From: Perognathus longimembris pacificus
Lineage: Eukaryota; Chordata; Mammalia; Rodentia; Heteromyidae
Assembly: GCF_023159225.1 (NCBI RefSeq)
Contig: NC_063172.1
Span: 65,229,067-65,293,066 of the forward strand
Reading direction: 5' to 3'
DNA: 64,000 nt
Part shown: piece after piece, positions 34,760 through 43,996 of the stretch
Layout: every line of letters begins with the position of its first letter
Position numbering within the stretch: position 1 is the stretch's first letter
The notes under the pieces: model-generated
Told to the model about the DNA's origin: nothing
Databases searched by the model: none
What the model saw: only the letters and a program-made list of their open reading frames with translations
Made by a program: the position numbers and the translations under genes

Positions 34760-34922
34760 GTTGTGAACCCAGCAGGCTGAGACCCACTAAAAAATTCGAA
34801 GGGGTTCAGATGAAAAGATCTAAGGAAGCACATGGCAATGTAGTAGGGTAAAGATCTTTCTTGAATATGACCTTATCCATGCTAACAGAAAAGGTACTAG
34901 TGGCTCAATTTTTATTAATTTT

Positions 34923-35887
34923 AGAGTCCTCACCCCAGTTAGAATGGCCTATACTCTGAAATCAGGCAACAACAAATGCTGGAGGGGGTGCGGGGAAAAG
35001 AGGAACCCTTCTCCATTGTTGGTGGGAGTGCAAATTAGTACAATCACTTTAGAGAATTGTGTGGAGGTTTCTCAAAAAGCTCAATATAGACCTACCCTAT
35101 GACCCAGCCATACCACTCCTAGGCACCTATCCTGAACAGCAGGTCCCAAGATATCAAAAAGACATTTGTACTTCCATGTTTATCGCGGCACAATTCACAA
35201 TAGCCAAAATATGGAAACAACCCAGATGCCCCTCCACAGACAAATGGATCCAAAAAATATGGTACCTATACACAATGGAATACTACATAGCGATTAGGAA
35301 TGGTGAAATATTGTTATTCGCAGGGAAATGGTCAGAACTTGAACAAATAATGTTGAGCGAGACAAACCTAGAACACAGAAAACAAAGGGGCATGATCTCC
35401 CTGATATAGGACTGTTAACAAAGGGAGACAGAGACAGTAGAGACCAAGTCTGTGAAACAAAAACTGCTTGTCAAATAGTATTCCCCACAGGATTGGGGCA
35501 GCGACCCAACAGTATGTAACTAAAACCAAACAATTACTCAACATATAAAGGTCAAAAATTGACCTCTCAAGGGAATACAATAGCTCAAAAGCTAGGTATG
35601 TACATTCATATAAGACTACTGTCGACATATGGTCTAATTTCAACATTACATTTAAAGCCCTAGGTGAACTTTCTTGGGCGTGGCCACGTGGCTACTGTAT
35701 ATGTTCTTGATACATTGTATATTGTATATATGTCTACCTGACCTAGAGAAGAGAAAGAAAAACAGGGCGTAAGATATCACAAGGAATGTACACACTGCCC
35801 TACTATGTAACTGTACCCTTTTTGCACAACACCTTGTCAAAAAATTTGCGTTCAATTAATAAACAAATTTTTTAAAAAAAGAGTCCT
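34923..35887 (+). mobile_element. 5'-truncated L1, same subfamily as the ARMC1 intronic copy
   Basis: About 950 bases containing the end of ORF2 (open 35059-35409, [20 protein letters not shown] onward) and the 3' UTR ending in TTCAATTAATAAAC and a short A-run. Short duplications AGAGTCCT at 34923-34930 and 35880-35887 are the likely target-site duplication. The 3' 900 bases look nearly identical to 45900-46780. Confidence 0.9.
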
Positions 35888-37244
35888 AAGATAAAAACTA
35901 ACTCAAATTTCCTTCTCATTCTACTAGGAATTTAATAATAGTGGTATGAGAAAATCAATAATTTAAAAATACAAGAAATATTATGAGTCAAACCAGAAAG
36001 TCATCTTTCTGTTGTAAGGAGAGACAGATGGAGTTCACCTACCAAAGGCCAGTCTTCCTACCCCTGCCCTAGATTCTTGTTTCTGAATCTCATTCTACAT
36101 CAACTATTGTTTGTTGTTGTTCTTTTATCTTCTCTCCTGGACCCATCTCACCAACACTTACATATTTCAGTCTCTCCCTCCTCTTAAGACACTCATCCCT
36201 GGGTCTCCTATTGTCTACTAGCCCACAATCCTATTATATATTTTTAATTGTGTTACTTTTTATAGGAAGAGGTTACCATCCCCACAATCCTTTTCTTTCT
36301 GTGCCTCTCAGCTTAGTGTACACCATCAGTGTAGTTACTGACTCAGAATACTGGGAGTCTCCCCTTACATTTTGCCAAATGACACCATGATACTGTCTTT
36401 GAAAATCTCTCTCCACTCCAGTCCAGCATTGACTCTATAATTTCATTAGCAGTGTTTTATTCTAATCTTGATATACTACATGAACATCATTTTTTGTCTG
36501 CACTAGAGTTTGAAGTCAAAGCTTCAGATTTGTTGGGCAAGTATTCTACCTCTTAAATCCTGTCAACACATTTCTGCTTTGATTCTTCTCTATTATTCTT
36601 AATGGTTGTTGCCGTTGAACAATATGAATGTATCTTGATCAATGTCACCCCTTTCAACATTCTCACCGATCCCTCCCTTACCCACCTCTTCCCTCACTCT
36701 TCGTACTTTTGGAAGATATACATTGGATTCTCGTCTGCACTTTGCCCACTTTTCCCCTCTATATTCTGATAGGGTCTTGTATTTTTGCCTGGGACCAGCC
36801 TTGGACTGCCATTCTTCTCTATGTCTCCTGCATAGCTGGGACTACAGCTACACTGTCATCACTGCTAGACTTTTTGAACTGCTGGGCTGGGTTTGAACCA
36901 CAATCCTCTGAATCGCTCCTTCCAAGAGAGATGGGAGGCAGAGCCATTGTACTTGAACCCTCACATAAACATTTAATTCCCCCAGAGCTTCCACTCAGCT
37001 CCATAATCTTGACATGACCCAAACTAACAGTCTCCAACCCGGTAAACCTGGAAGCAGTTCTGTGCCCATCGAACAGCATCTCCCCAAAGGCCCACAATAG
37101 CTCACATTGTATTTATCTAATCACCTACAACGTCTCTCCCTGCAGTATGGCAGATATCTACAGCCCCTTCAAGCCCTGAAGCCACTTTAACCTCTTGGTA
37201 ACACTCCAGTAATCTATCATTGAAAGATGTAGTATGTGTTCTAG
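35888..37244. other. Unassigned sequence
   Basis: Pyrimidine-rich on the plus strand; a 129-codon ORF (36628-37017) ends in a B1-like piece (GCTGGGACTACAGCTACACT; GCTGGGTTTGAACCACAATC) near 36830-36910. No gene recognised. Confidence 0.4.
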
Positions 37245-37475
37245 GAATTAGTAGTTATGCTCATGTCCATAATCCTAGCTACTCAGGAAGCTGAGATCGG
37301 AGCACTCCCATTTGAAGCCAGCCCCAGACAAGGGAAGACTGTGAGACTTTATTTCCAATTAACCAAAAAGTCAGAACTGAAGCTGTGGCTAAAGTGGAGA
37401 GCTAGCCTTGTGCAAAAGAGCTAAAGGACAGCACCTAGGCCCTGAATTCAAGCCCCAGTATCAGCAATAAAAAAT
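37245..37475 (+). mobile_element. B1-Geo SINE
   Basis: ATAATCCTAGCTACTCAGGA, AACTGAAGCTGTGGCTAAAG, CCTGAATTCAAGCCCCAG. Confidence 0.83.
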
Positions 37476-37693
37476 AAAAAGGTTGCAATAAAATAATGTC
37501 ACATCAGTCAAGTAATTCAGTAGTACTTGGCAAAGTAATAACAAAGAAATTAACATGGCTTGTGAACTTGTTATTCAATGAATTTTGACATTGTGGACGT
37601 ATACACAGCTGTTTGTGAGATAGCTCACTAACAATGGTTTCTTCTGTAAAATGGACTTTTAAGAGGGAGGGAGTGAGGGAGGGAAGGAAAGTG

Positions 37694-37902
37694 GGGCTGG
37701 GAATATGGCCTAGTGGCAAGAGTGCTTGCCTTGTATACATGAAGCCCTGGGTTCGATTCCTCAGCACCATATATATAGAAAAGGCCAGAAGTGGCGCTGT
37801 GGCTCAAGTGGCAGAGTGCTAGCCTTGAGCAAAAAAGAAGCCAGGGACAGTGCTCAGGCCCTGAGTTTAAGCTCCAGGACTGGCAAAAATAAATAAATAA
37901 AG
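37694..37902 (+). mobile_element. IDL-Geo SINE
   Basis: Close to consensus, with a (AAAT)n tail. Confidence 0.93.
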
Positions 37903-37924
37903 AGGGGAAAAAAGCCCAGATCAC

Positions 37925-39130
37925 AAGTATTATTTCACAGCATCCTAGCTACTGAGAAGACTGAGATCCAAGGGTCGGAGTTCAAAGCCAGCCCAGGCAG
38001 GGAAGTCCATGAGACTCAAAAAAGGCTGGAAGTGGTGCTGTGGCTCAAGTGGTAGAGTACTAGTCTTGAGCAGAGGCTCAGGGGCAGCAGCAACAGAAAA
38101 AAAAAAAAGAATGTTAAATATAACTTAAGGCCCTACTACAGGGCCTAGAGTGTAAGTGGTCAAGTAACATTAAATTAGTAAGTTGGATGTACATGATTAA
38201 ATCCTGGGCAAATATTCCAAATACCCCCAACACAAAACTATTACTGCTATAATTATTTTATCATCGTAACCCACACAGTTAACACTTCCCAGATGATCAG
38301 CACGCACACAACTAGGCTATGTATTGTGGCAAATATTATCTTATTAAGCAATGAAGCCACAGCCAGGTGCCAGTGGCTCACACTTGTAATCTTAGCTACT
38401 CAGGAGGCTGAGATGTGAGAGTTGTGGTCCGAAGCCAGCCTGAGCAGCAAAATCTGTGACTCTTTATCTCCAATAAACTACCCAAAAGCTCAAAGTATAA
38501 CAGTGGCTCAAATGGTAGAGCACTAGTCTTAAAAAATATAAGCACACAGACAGTGCCCAGACCCTGGGTTCAAGCCTTATTACTTAAAGTGTACTGTCAC
38601 TGCTTATGTGCATTTGATTTCCTTCAGTGTATTTGATCTAATAATAAATCACTTTACTATGCTTAAAAACAAAGAAGCTGGGTGCAGTGGCCTATGCTTG
38701 TAATCCTAGATACTTAGAAGTCTGAGATTGGTCTCCAAATAACCACCAAAAAGCTGGAAGTGGAGCTGTGGCCCAATAGAGTACTAACTAGCCTTGAGCA
38801 AAAAAGCTCAGACACAGTGAGTTCAAGCCCCAGGACTGGTGCAGAGATGGATGGAGAGATGGATGGATGGCCTTGGTATGGTGTTGGATGCCTAGCATCC
38901 CAACTACTTATCTCCTGGGGATGCACAGATCAAAAGGATTTGTGAACAGCCCGAAAAAAAAGTTAGCTAATTCCCATCGTGTAATTAGGATCTCAACTCA
39001 TTGCAGCCAGGGCAAAAATACAGGATCTTACTCCAAAAATAAAAAAGTAAAAAGGGTTGGAGGCATGGCTCAAGAAGTAAAGTGATTACCTAGCAAGCTC
39101 AAGGCTTTGCGATATAGCCCTAGTACAAGG
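37925..39130 (+). mobile_element. Run of four B1-Geo/B1-ID SINEs, all plus
   Basis: 37925-38105, 38363-38590, 38675-38843 (tail expanded to (GGAT)n at about 38847-38870) and 38873-39130 (ID-like right half, GGAGGCATGGCTCAAGAAGT). All in one orientation and of different divergence. Confidence 0.8.
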
Positions 39131-39199
39131 AAAGACAAAGGGGAAGGTGAAAGGAAAGAGGAAGGGAAAAGGAAAGAAATCTTACAAAAATCAGGATGA

Positions 39200-39792
39200 C
39201 GCCAGCACAAGTGTCTTGGGCTTATAATCTTAGCTACTCAGGAGGTTGAGCTATAAAAACCTCAGTTTGAAGCTCCAGGCAGGAAAGTCCAAGAGACTTA
39301 TCTCTTATTAATTAATTGAAAGCCAGAATCAGAGGTATGGCTCAAGTGCAAGAGCACCAGCCCTGAGCAAGAGTTCTAAGGGACAGCACCCAGGTCCTGA
39401 GTTTAAACCAAGTACTGCACCAAAAATAAGAATGAAGAACGAGAATGAGTTCATCCTAACTTCATTCAATGGGGCAAATAGTATGCCCCTTTCTCACCTT
39501 AAAAAAAACCCCAAACAACAGCAAAATAGCTGGCACATGAGCTGGTGGCTCATGCCTATAATCCTAGCTACTCAGAAGCCTGAAAGCTGAGGATCAAGGT
39601 TCCAAGCCTGAGAGGAAAGTCCATTACAGGAAAGTCCTTCCAGGAAAGTCCCTTAACTCCAGATAGCCAGAAGTGGAGCTGGTGACAGAGTGCTAGCCAT
39701 GAGCATATAAGCTCAGGGACAGCAGCCTGGCCCTGATCAAGTCCTAGGACACACGGACACACACACGGACACACACACACACACACACACAC
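39200..39792 (+). mobile_element. Two B1-Geo SINEs, the second with (AC)n tail
   Basis: 39200-39425 and 39530-39750; the second runs into ACAC/GGAC repeats at 39751-39792. It also has AGGAAAGTCC repeated three times near 39611-39650. Confidence 0.83.
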
Positions 39793-40094
39793 CATGAAGT
39801 AATTTGTTAAATTAAGCAATAAAAGTAGAAACAAGCATACATATACAACCAAGCATTTTTGCTTTTCCCTATGTTAATTAGTACATTCCATTTATTTTGA
39901 CATCCCATTTGTTCATTTACACCCCAAATACTTAGCTAGTCATATATAGTTATAGTTACAATGTTAGTATATAGAAGATTATGTTCTCAAATTAGTAGAG
40001 GAGGCACTAATCAGCATCAGATTTTAACATTATGTGTTGAGTGTTACAATGAGCATACATACAGGCTCAGAGCATCCAATCCCGTGGAGATAAA

Positions 40095-40160
40095 AAGGGA
40101 GGAAGAAAGAAAAGGTAGGAGGGAAGGAAAGGGAAAAGGGAAAAGGGAAAGGGAAGGAAG
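40095..40160. repeat. Purine-rich (GGAAA)n tract
   Basis: GGAAAGGGAAAAGGG-type repeat about 500 bases beyond the ARMC1 polyadenylation signal. Confidence 0.85.
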
Positions 40161-40261
40161 ATGTTGTGCTAGGAAAGGAGGATAAAAGATGCATGGAAGG
40201 TGGTATTCAGTGCAAGGAGCTGATAGACTGGACAGTATGTGCGAATACAAGCTTAAGAGTC

Positions 40262-40512
40262 AGGCAGGCACAATGGCACAGACCTGAAACCCCAGCAGTA
40301 GGGAGACCTGAGACAAAGAGGATTATGAGATTGAGGCAAACAAGGGCTACAGAGGGAGTTACAATTCAACTTGGGCCACATATATAGCAAGACTCTAATT
40401 AAAAAAAAAACAACTCACAAAAATAAGAGTAATGACTGTACTGGAGGCTCAGTGCTAAACAACTTGCCAAATATTCTTGAGTCCCTGGGTTGGATTCTCA
40501 GCATTGCAAGAA
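40262..40512 (+). mobile_element. B1 SINE (40262-40400) and ID-like SINE (40432-40512)
   Basis: Diverged B1 (GGCACAATGGCACAGACCTG) followed by an ID-like monomer (CCCTGGGTTGGATTCTCAGC). These are the last repeats before the ARMC1 3' UTR. Confidence 0.65.
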
Positions 40513-40589
40513 AAAAAAAAAATTAAAAGTGACCAATAATGTAGATACCACAAGAATGAATATCCATTCAGCTTTTAATTATGTTACCT

Positions 40590-40595
40590 TTTATT
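40590..40595 (-). terminator. ARMC1: Polyadenylation signal AATAAA, probable ARMC1 3' end
   Basis: TTTATT on the plus strand reads AATAAA on the coding strand, placed where the SINE-free 3' UTR block ends. Cleavage would be expected 15-25 bases further, near 40570. Confidence 0.5.
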
Positions 40596-41335
40596 TTACA
40601 ATATATTTCAAAAAATGCCATTATAGTTGCCTTAACTGCTCTATAAGACCTGGAAAAAAGAACACTTAGGATCAGAACACATAAACATCAAGCTGAAATA
40701 CCTACTTGTACTGAACCATTGCTACCAAAAGGTTAGTTTAAAAAAAAAAAGCAGATGTGTGGCAAGATAAAATAAACACTTGTTAAAACAGAAAGTAAAC
40801 ATCACTTTAATGGTTATAGAAAGGAGGTGGTTTGGTTTTGTTTTGTTTTTCCAATACATCTGGTCTGGCAGCAAGTAGTAGTATGTATTTAAAGCAGTAT
40901 GTGCCCTGAAACCTTATATTTTGTTTGTGCGTATCGCTTCAATTAGAGACCAGACACATGAAAAAAATATTGTTCTTGAGACCTTCAATACTTCTCCCTT
41001 CAGAAGATCAAATGTTAGTGAACTCAAGATCCTAACTGATGATAATATTTTACAATTACTTTTCTCCAGTAACACTGGATGCTTTAAATTTTCTCTAAAA
41101 GAGAAGCAAAGAAACCCTCCAGGGTCCAATTTCCACTTCACATTTCCAAGTAGTAAAATAGCAGCTGTACATGGTAATGAAAATGAGTTTCAATTTTTCC
41201 CTATTAGTTTTTTAACATGAAAACATATCTGGATTTAGCCAAGCTTCCAAAAAAAATCTTAGCTGTAAAATATTTTATAACTTATAACAAAATACATGTG
41301 ATTTGCTCTGCCCTATCAGGAAAAATACCCGATGT

Positions 41336-41386
41336 GTGTGATGTGGTGTGGTGTGTGTGGTGTGTGTGTGTGCGTGTGTGTGTGTG
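41336..41386. repeat. (GT)n in the ARMC1 3' UTR
   Basis: Interrupted GT repeat; in the transcript it reads as CA repeats, a possible binding site for CA-repeat proteins (inference). Confidence 0.9.
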
Positions 41387-42553
41387 GAGAGACAGAGAGA
41401 GTTCTGTTTCTTACCTTCACTGAAGTCATTTTCTGATTTGACATGAGAAACAAGATTAAATGACCAATGCTGATTTCCTCATAAGCAATAATTTGGGTCT
41501 GTTTTTTCATTCAGTACAACTGCAGCATTTTCATAATAAAATCACAAAAGGCAATGTAGAGAACCACTTATTGAATTGGCTGCTGCCAGGCAATTCGCAT
41601 TTTAAAGTCAGACTCTACCAAGAGTGGCACTATGGCTTTATAGGCATTTAATTTTTGTTTTCTTTGTTCAAGTCTGTCAGTTCTTTGCTTCTATTGTTTT
41701 CTTTTAGCAGGACCTAGTGTGTAATCACAAAGGTCAAGAGAGCACTTAGAATGACATGGTGTACTTCACTCTCAAGAGCTGATACAAACCTAAGTGAACA
41801 AAAGTCAACTAGAACCACATTTGGTCACATTCAAACAGTTCCAAAAGCACTTTGCTACTACATGTTTCCTCCTTTTTAACTGTTTCTTTGTTAACCTCAT
41901 TAAAATTAGAATAAGATTGCGAAGATTTTTTTTGTAGACTTGTATTTTTAAGGGACTGTTACGTTCAAACATATTTCAATTTTCAAAATGCCATCAGTAA
42001 TGTCCTTTCTATAAACATGGTTGGCAAAATAAAAAAGGCACAGATGGACAGGCATGGGGGAAAAAGGGGCAAGAAATGTTTTCAACTTTCAGTAAAGAAT
42101 ACCAAAGCATGGACCATTCATGAAGAAAAACAAGAGAAAAATGTTCAGTAATTCATGCACAGCTCGATAAAACTTCTCTTCAGAAAGATCCTGAGGCTTG
42201 AGGAGAAAAATAAGTCTTCCTAATTACGTGCTCCATGTAAAATAAAATATAAAGCTGCACATACAGGTTTGGTTTTAACAGTGGACCCATGTTTTTCTTT
42301 TTTAAATGTGAGGCAATTAAACAAAGGAAAACAAAACCAATACACCTTCATAAACAAATTTCACCTGCAGCCTCTGACTTTTTCTTTTTACCACTCAGTG
42401 GGAAAAAATGTAAAATGCAGCATACGCAATTATGTAATCTAAAAACTTTTCATGATAACTTATTGCAAATTGCACTTGACAGTTCACCACAACAATGGAA
42501 AACTGGACCCTTGTTGGTTCAGACAGTCCTTGAGCCCCAAACAGAAGTAGAAG

Positions 42554-42745
42554 TCACCAGTAAAATGATCTGGATAAAAAGTTTGCAGCTGTGCTTAGCC
42601 AGCTAGCTCCACCCTCTGGGTGTGAGCCAACTCGGGATACTGCTTTGTCCTGCTCCTTTGAGGGACTCTCATCCTCAGGCAGGTAGTCCGGCAGCTCTGT
42701 GTTCTCTTCTACTTCCACAGGAGTATCTTGGAATGGGACCAGCAT
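42554..42745 (-). CDS. ARMC1: ARMC1 final coding exon, residues 220-282 and stop
   Basis: The 192-nt coding part of the last exon encodes 63 residues and a TGA stop at 42554-42556. It begins [19 protein letters not shown], continues through an acidic, proline-containing linker ([17 protein letters not shown]), and ends [19 protein letters not shown], an aromatic amphipathic tail conserved in ARMC1 and likely needed for mitochondrial association (inference). The acceptor reads GTATCAG before ATGCTGG. Compared with the human protein as remembered, there are one or two conservative changes (for example Glu for Gln after EVE, Ser for Thr in ESPSK). The internal ATG at the exon start is an ordinary Met codon, not a translation start. 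Confidence 0.96.
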   Translation of the reverse strand: MLVPFQDTPVEVEENTELPDYLPEDESPSKEQDKAVSRVGSHPEGGASWLSTAANFLSRSFYW

Positions 42746-42904
42746 CTGATACAGAGATGTGAGGAGCTATTATAAAATCAACTTAAAGTGATACTCACAC
42801 ACACACACACCCATAAATTAAACGTCACTTTACTGCACCTTCTAATTGCCATCTTTATTCGCAAATGCTCTGTGCTTTCTAAGTTTTTAATTGTTTTTCC
42901 TTTT

Positions 42905-43148
42905 ATTTTGTTTTGTTTTTGGCCAGTTCTGGCGCTCGAACCCTGGGCTTGGCCAATCTCCCCGAGCTCCTTTTTGCTCAAAGTTAGTACTCTAACAGCT
43001 GAGCCACAGCACTACCGGCTTGTTCTGTGATTAACTGGAGTTAAGTCTTATGGACTTTCTTGCCCAGGCTGGTTGTGAACCATGATCTTCAGATCTCAGC
43101 CTCCTGAGTGGCTAAGATTACAGGTGTGAGCTACCAGTGTCCAGCTTT
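42905..43148 (-). mobile_element. B1-Geo SINE in ARMC1 last intron
   Basis: GGCCAGTTCTGGCGCTCGAA, CAACAGCTGAGCCACAGCAC-like middle, GCCCAGGCTGGTTGTGAACC. It is in gene-sense orientation. Confidence 0.82.
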
Positions 43149-43846
43149 TTCCTATTAGCATGTGTTATTAGCATGTGTTAGCTGAACAAAGGGGTTTTAC
43201 TGCAATATTTCCACACACGTATATAATGTACTTTGATGAAATTTACCTCCTCTGTATTATTCATTATTCTTCCTTGCTTGTAAATAATTGTAACAGGTTA
43301 CACTATTCTATTTTCATACATGCAAATGAAGCACTTTGCCCATATTTACCCTGCCTTCTATGTAAACACAAAAAGGAAGAACTACAAATGAGGGTACAGA
43401 CGCCATTCTACTGAGATTCTAGGAGCAAATGAGCTTCACAAACATCTTTGTAAAGACAACTAAAACATTCATTCTCAGGTCACTCTGTGTCCTGCAGACC
43501 CGTTCCTATTTGGAGAACCAATGAGCACAGACCCTTTTTCCTGTAAAGCTGCAGTTAAAGAGCAGCAATAGGCAAGATTTCCTCCACATTTATTTGTCCG
43601 GCATCTTTATTTTCTGAATTTCATAAAATAGTAAGGCATCGCCACTGTGATAAGAGTTTTCTTCACAAGAACAGGTTGAACTCCACAAAATTTCTCTCTG
43701 TGTTACTAAACAGTTAACTATTAACGAAGAATACCACTACATTCTGATATTGTTAGCAACTACTGGTTGAAAAATGCTAGAAATCTGTTAGTCACAGAAA
43801 ATATTAAAAGATCTGAATTAGATATAAAGAAAATAAACACTCTTAC

Positions 43847-43921
43847 CTCTTCCCCACTTTCACTTTTCACAACTTGCTGAGCTTTCATGACCTTGGTTGA
43901 TGCTATTGCCGATGCCAAAGC
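43847..43921 (-). CDS. ARMC1: ARMC1 coding exon, residues 195-219
   Basis: A 75-nt exon of 25 codons, [18 protein letters not shown] then KSESGEE, phase 0 at both ends. It holds the last helix and final strand of the HMA-like domain and the start of the acidic linker. The acceptor is TTTTTTATCCTGGCCCAG and the donor is GTAAGAG. Upstream of the acceptor, 75 bases of original intron remain before the L1 target-site duplication at 43997-44010; this block plus the 11 bases retained at 46784-46794 makes an intact ancestral 86-nt intron. Confidence 0.96.
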
Positions 43922-43996
43922 CTGGGCCAGGATAAAAAATAACAATTTTGAACACGGACTTGTTTGCTAGAACCTCCAAAGTATATTCAGCCATTG

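Larger units (their letters stand above)
40570..42553 (-). other. ARMC1: ARMC1 3' untranslated region (probable extent)
   Basis: The roughly 2 kb after the stop codon contain no recognisable SINE or L1, in sharp contrast to DNA on either side (SINEs resume at 40512 and lower). That is what a constrained 3' UTR looks like in this repeat-dense locus. The low-coordinate end is set by a canonical polyadenylation signal at 40590-40595 followed by AT-rich sequence. A GT repeat (41336-41386) and several T-rich runs lie inside. The exact cleavage site and the use of nearer signals cannot be seen. Confidence 0.65.

Noticed and set aside
36628..37017. 129-codon plus ORF
   Set aside because: A pyrimidine-rich start and a B1-like end account for its length.
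3418..41386. Regularly spaced repeats as a CRISPR array
   Set aside because: They are uninterrupted dinucleotide microsatellites with no unique spacers, in a mammalian genome.
42554..42745. The ATG at the start of the last ARMC1 exon as an independent small gene
   Set aside because: It follows a splice acceptor and continues the ARMC1 frame; it is an internal Met codon.
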